This document shows positions 1 through 5,570 of a stretch of DNA of 6,414 nucleotides, in pieces. Both the position numbers and the translations under genes were made by a program. The stretch's first letter is position 1. Every line of letters starts with the position of its first letter. Origin of the DNA: Alphaproteobacteria bacterium (GTDB taxonomy: Bacteria; Pseudomonadota; Alphaproteobacteria; Rs-D84; NBLK01); the NCBI GenBank assembly GCA_016936785.1, contig JAFGXE010000041.1, positions 1-6,414 of the forward strand, written 5' to 3'. Under the pieces are notes generated by a model that saw nothing but the letters and a program-made list of their open reading frames with translations, was not told the origin of the DNA and ran no database searches.

Positions 1-171
1 ATGGGAGTTGGTAAGCGCTTGATTGCAGTGCTTGAGAATATTTCGAATTCACAAAAGACTCAAGTCAAAGTCGGCACAGAAATTGATGGTTATGTTGTGA
101 GAGAAATTTCTTCCAAAAAAGGAATCACAGTTGAAAAAGATGGCGAACTTGAAACAGTAGGAATGCAATAA
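1..171 (+). CDS. pilP: Type IVb pilus biogenesis protein, PilP-like (C-terminal fragment)
   Basis: The reading frame is open from the first base to a TAA stop, giving 56 residues. The ATG at base 1 coincides with the window edge, so it need not be the true start and the gene probably begins upstream. The visible tail (QVKVGTEIDGYVVREISSKK, then a short ...VEKDGE... strand) looks like the small beta-rich C-terminal domain of PilP proteins of R64-type thin pili. That domain also resembles the HR region of type II secretion GspC: a 'G..I.GY.V..I' turn followed by a charged hairpin. Such proteins are periplasmic or inner-membrane anchored and link the platform to the outer-membrane secretin. The identification leans heavily on position, because pilP directly precedes the PilQ ATPase and PilR in the IncI1 R64 pil cluster. 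The stop overlaps the next start by one base (TAATG). The similarity is short, so family membership is moderately sure at best. Confidence 0.55.
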   Translation: MGVGKRLIAVLENISNSQKTQVKVGTEIDGYVVREISSKKGITVEKDGELETVGMQ

Positions 172-1811
172 TGAAGATTTCTTCTTCAAGTGCGATTGAA
201 AATAGTGACGTTATTTCAAAGGTAGATAATGCTGATCCTTTTAAGGGTCTTGATGAATCTGATATTAATGTTCGTCTATTTACAAAAGGAAACCAACTTC
301 TTTCTGATGAAGGACAAACTTTATCTATTCCACGGGACACGCGTAATCTTTTAGCTTATTTTTCAGACGGCTCTTTTGTTGTTTCTCAGGCGCATCGCTA
401 TGATGGACGTGTTTTAAGTTTTGAAGCTCTTGTCAAACAACGTGGGCTCCCACTTAAAAAGCCGATGTATACATCGCTTGGTGTGATTAATGAGTTATAC
501 AAAGAGAATGCAAAACGACGGGATACCTCTGCGCCAATTTCGTCTGACTTTAATAATCAAATTCAAAAAGATTTTATTGATATTGTTGCGAATGCTTCTG
601 AAAAAGGGGTTTCGGATATTCATGTCATTGTCGGCGAAACCACGCGAATTTTCTTTCGTATTGATGGTACAATGGAAAAAGTGTCGGAATATGATTCTCA
701 ATGGGGAGAAGCTTTTGTTCGATCTGTTTTTGCATCAGCAGATATTTCGGATAGTAACTATGCTCAAAATGAATTTCAATCTGCACAGAAACTTGGAGAC
801 ACGCCATTAAGAGGATCAAAGGATCTTTATTTGCCCTCAGGTGTGTTAGCGATCCGTTTGCAATTTAATCCGATTGCCTTTGGGTCTCAGTATTTGGTTA
901 TGCGGTTGCTTTATGCAAATAAAGAAGCAAATCTAGGATTGGAAAATCAAGGTGCGACTCAGTATGAAATATCGCGATTTTTCCGTATGCGTCATTTTCC
1001 AACAGGGTTGTGTGTGATTGCAGGACCAACAGGTTCTGGTAAATCAACGACACTTGCTGGAAATATGAATCTGATGCTTAAAGAGCAAAATTATGAGATT
1101 AATTTAATTACAGTGGAAGACCCACCGGAGTATCCTATTCCTGGGGCACAGCAAATGCCTGTGACAAATACTCAAACAGAAGAAGAAAAAGTGGAGGCTT
1201 TTACCTCTGCTTTGGCAGCTGCTTTGCGGTCAGATCCTGATGCAATGATGGTGGGAGAAATTCGAACACTTCCTGCGGCGCAGTTGACATTCAAAGGCGC
1301 TCTTTCTGGTCATAATGTTTGGACAACACTTCATGCGAATACAGCGCCTTCTATTCTGACACGTCTTCAGGATATGGGAGTTGAGGTGTTTAAGCTTGCT
1401 GATGCCTCTTTGATGAAAGGACTTGTCTCCCAGCGTTTGTTTAAAGTGCTGTGTCCTAAGTGTCGTAAAAGACTTTCAGAGCATAAAGAACATCCTTCTT
1501 ATCCGCGTGTGGAAAAAGCATTGGGGAAGATTGGATTAAATCAGACATATGTGAAAGGAGATGGGTGCTCAGCTTGTGGCGGTAAAGCGATTGTTGGTCG
1601 AACGGGTGCATTTGAAATCATTCTTCCTGATTCACAATTTCTTTCTTTGATGATCGGTGGAAAAACACAAGAAGCTATTCAACATTGGTTGAAGGATTTA
1701 GATGGTCGAACCTTAAGAGAGGCAGCGATTGAAAAAATGCTCCAAGGAACAATTGGTGTTGGAGAGGTTGAGCGGTGGTGTGGATTTATTGATGAACCGG
1801 AGGTTTATTGA
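171..1811 (+). CDS. pilQ: Type IVb pilus assembly ATPase, PilQ (R64 type) / GspE-PilB family
   Basis: This 546-residue cytoplasmic secretion ATPase would power extension of a type IVb pilus by working on the GspF-like platform protein encoded next to it. The N-terminal part (about 1-125) is poorly conserved. A GspE-type N2 region follows with the DIHV/FRIDG motifs (149-166). The RecA-like core has Walker A GPTGSGKST (285-293, K291), an Asp box ITVEDPPEY (313-321), Walker B around SDPDAMMVGEIR (354-365, E363) and a His box TTLHAN (H388). A zinc-binding tetracysteine is present as CPKC (428-431) and CSAC (466-469), as in PilB/GspE-type assembly ATPases. Length is close to R64 PilQ. The start ATG overlaps the upstream stop and is preceded by AGGA about 8 bases away. 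The family is certain; the PilQ rather than PilB name rests on the neighbouring genes and is inferred. 'PilQ' here is not the secretin that bears the same name in Pseudomonas. Confidence 0.9.
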   Translation: MKISSSSAIENSDVISKVDNADPFKGLDESDINVRLFTKGNQLLSDEGQTLSIPRDTRNLLAYFSDGSFVVSQAHRYDGRVLSFEALVKQRGLPLKKPMYTSLGVINELYKENAKRRDTSAPISSDFNNQIQKDFIDIVANASEKGVSDIHVIVGETTRIFFRIDGTMEKVSEYDSQWGEAFVRSVFASADISDSNYAQNEFQSAQKLGDTPLRGSKDLYLPSGVLAIRLQFNPIAFGSQYLVMRLLYANKEANLGLENQGATQYEISRFFRMRHFPTGLCVIAGPTGSGKSTTLAGNMNLMLKEQNYEINLITVEDPPEYPIPGAQQMPVTNTQTEEEKVEAFTSALAAALRSDPDAMMVGEIRTLPAAQLTFKGALSGHNVWTTLHANTAPSILTRLQDMGVEVFKLADASLMKGLVSQRLFKVLCPKCRKRLSEHKEHPSYPRVEKALGKIGLNQTYVKGDGCSACGGKAIVGRTGAFEIILPDSQFLSLMIGGKTQEAIQHWLKDLDGRTLREAAIEKMLQGTIGVGEVERWCGFIDEPEVY

Positions 1812-2899
1812 TGCTGAGAGAGACACGACAATTTGGTGGTTTTGAAAAATCGTTTGCACGTTTTCAAGTTAAACATTCAGGACATAGTCGTCTTAAAATT
1901 TATCGAAAATTATCTGCATTGTTGCGCAATAACTTTACATTGATGGACGCCTTAGATCGTCTATGGATGGTTGTTTCTCATGATGGTCAAAAAGCTGGAG
2001 AACCTTTTGCAATTGCAATTTCTGTTTGGCAACAGCGCTTAGAGAATGGAGAAACATTTTCACATGCTTTAAGAGGTTGGGTGCCTCACCGAGAACGTTT
2101 GATGCTTGGTGTAGGGGATGTTTCGCGTCTTGAGCATGCGCTGATTCATGTGATCCGTGTGGCAGAAGGATCTCAGCGGATTATTGAACCTCTCATTAAT
2201 GCGCTCGCCTATCCATTGTTTTTGCTTGTTTTGACATTTCTTATTGTGATTATGGTAGCGGTATATCTTGTTCCTCCTTTGCTTTCTGCTGCAGGAAAAG
2301 ATATTATTTGGAGTGGTGTTGCGGGCACATTGGTTGCTGTTTCTGATTCAATCTCAATTTATTGGTGGGTCTTTCCCACAACTTTTTTAGTTGGTTTTTT
2401 TATGATTTCTTTTTCTCTTCCTTTTTGGACAGGGAAATTACGTGTTTATTTTGATAAAATTCCACCATGGTCTCTCTATCGTCTTTTCACAGGAGTGAGT
2501 TGGATTTTATCTCTTGCCGCTTTGACAAAATCAGGTACGCCGATTTCTCAAGGGTTGGCTTCTCTTAGAAACGATGCGACTCGATATTTGAGAGAAAGAA
2601 TTGATGCGACGCTGGATTACATTAGCGAAGGAGACAATTTGGGAACGGCGTTGAAGCATACGGGATTTAATTTTCCAGATCACGAAACAATTGGCGATTT
2701 GGAAATTTATGCAGAGTTGGATAGTTTCGAAGATGCGCTTGAACAAATTGGAAATGAGTATCTTGAAAATGCTGTTTTACGGATTCAATCGATTGCAGGG
2801 ATTTTAAATTCCTTTGCGATTCTTCTAATTGCTATTGTTATTTCTTGGGTGGTTTTTGGAACATTTGAGATGCAAGAACAACTCACAGCTCAAATGTAG
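1811..2899 (+). CDS. pilR: Type IVb pilus inner-membrane platform protein, PilR / GspF family
   Basis: A 362-residue polytopic inner-membrane protein of the GspF/PilC type, the platform on which pilins are assembled and which contacts the ATPase. The family's two T2SSF four-helix domains are visible. The first is roughly residues 25-135 (KLSALLRNNFTLMDALDRL, then RLENGETFSHALRGWVP and a glycine-containing GVGD turn). The second is roughly 225-330 (LAALTKSGTPISQGLASL, then ISEGDNLGTALKHTGFNFPD). Membrane segments are predicted by eye at about 134-157, 184-206 and 330-352. The ATG at 1811 is chosen because GGAGG at 1799-1803 is 7 bases ahead of it. A TTG at 1808 would extend the protein by one residue but leaves only 4 bases. 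The start overlaps the pilQ stop (TGATG), so coupling is likely. No pilin gene follows on this strand. The family call is firm; PilR is by context with the R64-type set. Confidence 0.85.
   Translation: MLRETRQFGGFEKSFARFQVKHSGHSRLKIYRKLSALLRNNFTLMDALDRLWMVVSHDGQKAGEPFAIAISVWQQRLENGETFSHALRGWVPHRERLMLGVGDVSRLEHALIHVIRVAEGSQRIIEPLINALAYPLFLLVLTFLIVIMVAVYLVPPLLSAAGKDIIWSGVAGTLVAVSDSISIYWWVFPTTFLVGFFMISFSLPFWTGKLRVYFDKIPPWSLYRLFTGVSWILSLAALTKSGTPISQGLASLRNDATRYLRERIDATLDYISEGDNLGTALKHTGFNFPDHETIGDLEIYAELDSFEDALEQIGNEYLENAVLRIQSIAGILNSFAILLIAIVISWVVFGTFEMQEQLTAQM
2861..2897 (+). repeat. 9-bp inverted repeat spanning the end of pilR
   Basis: ACATTTGAG at 2861-2869 and CTCAAATGT at 2889-2897 are perfect reverse complements separated by 19 bases; the second arm ends on the first base of the pilR TAG stop. 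On the + strand it is followed by AGTTTTAG, only a four-T run, so it is at best a weak terminator. It could instead protect the 3' end of the pil mRNA, or be chance. Confidence 0.4.
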
Positions 2900-2915
2900 T
2901 TTTAGTATTGATTTA

Positions 2916-3092
2916 TTATCTTTCTATTTGCCAGTCAACAAGAAACTCACTATCTGAGGGTTTGTTTTCAGATTCTTTTTTTACTTGGAGTTCATTCAAG
3001 CGTTCTTGATCTTTTTCTGTGAATTTAAATGCGTAGATGCTTTTGAGTTCTTCTAGCTCATTAAGTTCTTGTTTTTCTTGTTTAGTAAGCAT
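2916..3092 (-). CDS. Small charged hypothetical protein (58 aa) with internal repeat
   Basis: I do not recognise this gene. It encodes 58 residues starting MLTKQEKQEL and ending FLVDWQIER. The protein is hydrophilic with 15 acidic and 10 basic residues, no cysteine, no signal peptide and no membrane segment. The first 40 residues look helical. They contain two ungapped copies of a T-x-x-x-x-Q/E-x-L-N-E-L unit beginning at T3 and T25, 22 residues apart, which suggests a short helix repeat or coiled coil. Support for a real gene is AAGGA 7 bases before the ATG, a convincing promoter upstream on the same strand, and filling an otherwise empty 255-base gap between convergent operons. It stops 16 bases from the pilR stop. 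Function is unknown; nothing ties it to pili or LPS except position. Confidence 0.6.
   Translation of the reverse strand: MLTKQEKQELNELEELKSIYAFKFTEKDQERLNELQVKKESENKPSDSEFLVDWQIER
2952..2982 (+). terminator. Candidate intrinsic terminator of the pil operon
   Basis: ATCTGA (2952-2957) and TCAGAT (2968-2973) form a perfect 6-bp stem, extendable inward by G-U pairs, with a loop of up to 10 bases. The stem is followed after TC by seven T's (2976-2982). It lies about 50 bases past the pilR stop and points the right way. It sits inside the convergent small gene, and its stem has only two G-C pairs, so it is weak. Confidence 0.4.
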
Positions 3093-3098
3093 GATTAT

Positions 3099-3123
3099 AT
3101 CCTTTTATTTTATGTAAAAGGAT
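3099..3123. repeat. Perfect 9-bp inverted repeat covering the -10 box and RBS of the small gene
   Basis: ATCCTTTTA (3099-3107) and TAAAAGGAT (3115-3123) are exact reverse complements with a 7-base spacer. Read on the - strand, the outer arm overlaps the -10 box (3122-3127) by two bases and the inner arm contains the AAAAGGA ribosome binding site of the small gene. Neither side is followed by a T run, so it is not an intrinsic terminator. It could be an operator, or an RNA stem that hides the binding site in transcripts read through from tgt. Confidence 0.5.
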
Positions 3124-3151
3124 TCTACAAAACAAGGCAAGTATATGTCAA
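3122..3151 (-). promoter_or_regulatory. Sigma70-type promoter for the 58-aa gene
   Basis: On the - strand, a perfect TTGACA -35 box (3146-3151) is followed by an 18-base spacer and a TAGAAT -10 box (3122-3127, five of six matches to TATAAT). The transcription start would fall near 3114-3116, about 22-24 bases before the ATG at 3092. The -35 box begins only 3 bases after the tgt stop codon, so the small gene can be expressed apart from the LPS/tgt operon. Confidence 0.6.
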
Positions 3152-3154
3152 GTA

Positions 3155-4267
3155 TTATTTCTTTGTATATTTTTGAATGAACGAATCTTTGAATTCTTGA
3201 AAGTTCTCTTCTGCGATGGATTGCCGAATCCCTTTCATGAGAGTTTGGTAGAAATAAAGATTGTGGTGCGTGAGAAGCATGGCGCCAAGAATTTCGTTTG
3301 ATCGAATAAGATGTGCAAGATATGCACGAGAGTAATTGCGACATGTCATACATTGGCATTCTGAGTCTAAGGGTGATTGATCTGCTTTGTATTGTGCGTT
3401 TCGAAGATTCATTTCTCCTTGTGATGTGAAAGCTTTGGCTGTGCGTCCTGAACGTGTCGGCATGACACAGTCAAACATATCAACACCACGTTCAACAGCG
3501 CCGAGAATATCAAGTGGTGTCCCAACGCCCATGAGATAGCGTGGTTTATCTTCAGGAAGTGCGGGGCATGTATAATCAAGTGTTTCAAACATTTCATGTT
3601 GTGGTTCACCAACAGCGAGACCGCCAATTGCATAACCATCAAATCCGATTTCTGTAAGCTTTGAGGCTGATTCCAACCGGAGTTCTTTATCTAGTCCGCC
3701 TTGTGTGATTCCAAATATGCCATAACCGTCTCGGTCAATGAATGCGTCTTTCGAACGTTTTGCCCAACGCATAGACAATTGCATTGCGCGCGTTGTTTCT
3801 TCTTTTGATGCTGGGAGGCGGATACATTCATCTAGACACATGGTGATATTTGAATCGAGTTGGTGTTGGATTTGAATGGATTTTTCTGGAGTCACAAAGT
3901 GTTTCGCACCGCCATCTAAATGGGACTTAAATTCGACTCCTTCTTCTGTGACTTTATTGAGATCGGAAAGAGACATGACTTGGAATCCTCCTGAATCAGT
4001 TAAGATGGCGCGATCCCAATTCATAAATTTATGAAGACCTCCACACTCTTCTATGAGATTTGCGCGTCCAGCAAGCATAAGGTGGTAGGTATTGCCTAAG
4101 AGGATTTGAGCTCCTGTTTCTTTGACCATTTCAGGTGTTTGTGTTTTAACCGTCGCTACCGTTCCAACAGGCATAAAGGCAGGCGTGTCAATTGCGCCAT
4201 GTGCTGTTTCAAGTTTTCCGAGGCGCGCTTTATTATTTTGTTGTAGAAGTTTAAATTTAAGACTCAT
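3155..4267 (-). CDS. tgt: Queuine/preQ1 tRNA-ribosyltransferase (tRNA-guanine transglycosylase)
   Basis: This 370-residue cytoplasmic enzyme exchanges guanine-34 of GUN-anticodon tRNAs for preQ1, a step of queuosine biosynthesis. Length and motifs are those of bacterial Tgt. These include TPAFMPVGT (28-36), ILLGNTYHL (55-63), the catalytic LTDSGGFQV (D91), LDEC (145-148), FGITQGG (185-191), YAIGGLAVGEP (212-222), and FDCVMPTR with the nucleophile aspartate D266. The zinc site is CxCxxC (C304, C306, C309) with a histidine in the THHN segment (H335 most likely). No key residue is missing. The ATG overlaps the lptA stop by four bases (ATGA) and GAAGGG lies about 8 bases upstream, inside lptA, so translation is probably coupled. 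Tgt has no known tie to LPS; it sits in the slot where lptB commonly follows lptA. I see no intrinsic terminator directly after it, where a new promoter begins. Confidence 0.97.
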   Translation of the reverse strand: MSLKFKLLQQNNKARLGKLETAHGAIDTPAFMPVGTVATVKTQTPEMVKETGAQILLGNTYHLMLAGRANLIEECGGLHKFMNWDRAILTDSGGFQVMSLSDLNKVTEEGVEFKSHLDGGAKHFVTPEKSIQIQHQLDSNITMCLDECIRLPASKEETTRAMQLSMRWAKRSKDAFIDRDGYGIFGITQGGLDKELRLESASKLTEIGFDGYAIGGLAVGEPQHEMFETLDYTCPALPEDKPRYLMGVGTPLDILGAVERGVDMFDCVMPTRSGRTAKAFTSQGEMNLRNAQYKADQSPLDSECQCMTCRNYSRAYLAHLIRSNEILGAMLLTHHNLYFYQTLMKGIRQSIAEENFQEFKDSFIQKYTKK

Positions 4268-4986
4268 TGAAATGACCCTTCAACTTTACCTGTTTGAGGG
4301 TTTGCATGAAGGCGTGTAATGCCTTTTTTCATATCATAAACAAGCTTTCCACCTTTAATGCTTGAGCCGTCTTTGCGTATAAGAGCGACATTATTCGTCA
4401 GAGTTGCAAGGCCTGATTGCGCATCATAAATTGCTTCTTTGCTGGTGAGTGTTTCTTCTTCTGTTTTGAGTGTAATATTCCCACTTGCGACAACTTTCTT
4501 TAGACCTTTGTCATCTTTTCCAAAATAAGCGATAAGGTGAGGGGCAAAAAGCGTCCGGCCTTCATGTTCTATGGAAGAGTTTTTTGCTGTTGCGGTGCCT
4601 TCTTTTTCTTGAAAGGTAATGGGTTCTTTTGAGGAGAGAATTGCTTGATCATGATAAAGATATGTCCAAGGTTTTCCTTCTAGGAGGAGTGTTCCTGTTA
4701 TGAGGTTGTAAGTGAGTGTTTCTGTTTCTATTTTTTCAGAATCTGATTCGATTCGCACATCGCCTTTTGCGGTCAATTTTTGAAAGGTTTTTTTGCCATT
4801 GTTTTCTGTGTAGTGGCCAATAATTAAATCTGCAAAAATTGTTGTTGTGCCGTGAACAACTTTTGCATCTTTAATGGCTTTTACTGTTTGAGAAACAGCG
4901 TCCCATTCAAGGGCGCCTTGTGCAGTAAGATCCACCTGCGCATTTATTACAAAGGGGAAAAATAAGATGAAAAATAAAAAACGCAT
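4264..4986 (-). CDS. lptA: Periplasmic LPS transport protein LptA (OstA-like), with two OstA repeats
   Basis: LptA forms the periplasmic bridge that carries lipopolysaccharide from the LptBFGC complex to LptDE in the outer membrane. The 240-residue product starts with a signal peptide: R2, a hydrophobic stretch to about residue 14, and likely cleavage after INA (16). The rest alternates beta strands in the OstA pattern. Two similar copies are visible. One runs about 48-104 (TIFADLIIGHY, then LTAKGDVRIES, LTYNLITGTLLLEG). The other runs about 145-200 (TLFAPHLIAYF, then VVASGNITLKT, AIYDAQSGLATLTN). A last strand pair ends in KVEGSF, the usual family ending. It is longer than E. coli LptA (about 185 residues). 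The ATG overlaps the lptC stop by one base (TAATG) and has AAAGGA 8 bases upstream. The neighbouring lptC and kdsD make the assignment safe despite low sequence conservation. Confidence 0.88.
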   Translation of the reverse strand: MRFLFFILFFPFVINAQVDLTAQGALEWDAVSQTVKAIKDAKVVHGTTTIFADLIIGHYTENNGKKTFQKLTAKGDVRIESDSEKIETETLTYNLITGTLLLEGKPWTYLYHDQAILSSKEPITFQEKEGTATAKNSSIEHEGRTLFAPHLIAYFGKDDKGLKKVVASGNITLKTEEETLTSKEAIYDAQSGLATLTNNVALIRKDGSSIKGGKLVYDMKKGITRLHANPQTGKVEGSFQ

Positions 4987-5570
4987 TAATGTTGTCCTTT
5001 GTTTATATGAGCATGAATTGGCCCTTTGAAGTTTAAAATACCTTTTTCAGAATAGGTGAATCCTTGAGATTCTATTTGTCCGAAATCACCATGAATGGTT
5101 ATCGGTAAGTTGCTTTCTGCTGTCATGTTTTTAACAAATATTGTCATTTCTTGTCCATCCAAATAATAACCACTATTCGTCATGAATGACACAGAGTCAA
5201 ACAAGATCATCTTTTTATTTTTTTGATCAAAGTGTCCTCGCTGTGCTTCAAATACAGCCCAGCTTTGCATGTTAATTTTTAATTCACCTTCAATATTTTC
5301 AAAAAATATTTCAGATTCTGACGAATCTTTTTCAACTGCTTTTTTTACCTCAAGTGAAAAAGGTCGACCCTGTTCATCTGTTGCAAAAAAACGTGCGCCT
5401 TCTATTGTGAAGAGGGTTGGGTTTTTTGAATCGATCTTTGGAATTTTTAAAAGTACTTCTTCTCCAACTTCTTTAAATTGAGGATAAAGAAGAAGGAGAA
5501 TAATCACAAAAAAAGCCAAAAAAGGAAGGATTAGTTTTGCGCGTTTGACAAATTGTGAATATTTTTCCAT
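4986..5570 (-). CDS. lptC: LPS export protein LptC, single-span inner-membrane
   Basis: LptC is the bitopic inner-membrane partner of the LptBFG transporter; its periplasmic jellyroll hands LPS on to LptA. The 194-residue product is of usual family length. It has a short basic cytoplasmic N-terminus (K3, K9, R10, K12), one membrane span at about 13-29 and a periplasmic beta-rich domain. The end of the domain shows the family pattern of repeated glycine turns: SGYYLDGQEMTIFV, then TIHGDFGQIESQGFTYSEKG and NFKGPIHAHI. The ATG abuts the kdsD stop with no gap (TAAATG). I see no convincing Shine-Dalgarno sequence ahead of it, so it probably depends on coupling to kdsD translation. The stop overlaps the lptA start. 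Sequence conservation in this family is low; topology, size and position between kdsD and lptA carry the call. Confidence 0.85.
   Translation of the reverse strand: MEKYSQFVKRAKLILPFLAFFVIILLLLYPQFKEVGEEVLLKIPKIDSKNPTLFTIEGARFFATDEQGRPFSLEVKKAVEKDSSESEIFFENIEGELKINMQSWAVFEAQRGHFDQKNKKMILFDSVSFMTNSGYYLDGQEMTIFVKNMTAESNLPITIHGDFGQIESQGFTYSEKGILNFKGPIHAHINKGQH

Noticed and set aside
490..819. Open frames on both strands inside pilQ (490-810 +, 495-701 -, 625-819 -)
   Set aside because: They lie wholly within the well-conserved ATPase gene, with no RBS and low-complexity translations; shadows of pilQ.
1808..1810. TTG as the start of pilR
   Set aside because: The ATG at 1811 has the better spacing (7 bases) from GGAGG; TTG would leave 4.
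3094..3099. Perfect TATAAT on the - strand just before the 58-aa gene's ATG
   Set aside because: No -35 box at 16-19 bases, and transcription from it would start inside the gene. It overlaps the RBS spacer; the TTGACA/TAGAAT pair upstream is the better promoter.
3105..3359. 84-codon - strand frame overlapping the end of tgt and the small gene's promoter
   Set aside because: Different frame from Tgt, covers its conserved C-terminus, has no good RBS and runs through the promoter region.
4122..4319. 65-codon + strand frame across the tgt/lptA junction
   Set aside because: Antisense to the conserved N-terminus of Tgt and the end of LptA, with no promoter or RBS seen.
5313..5332. AGATTC/GAATCT hairpin followed by T's on the + strand, looking like an intrinsic terminator
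   Set aside because: It lies inside lptC on the antisense strand with no + strand gene upstream; an AT-rich coding sequence gives such stems by chance.
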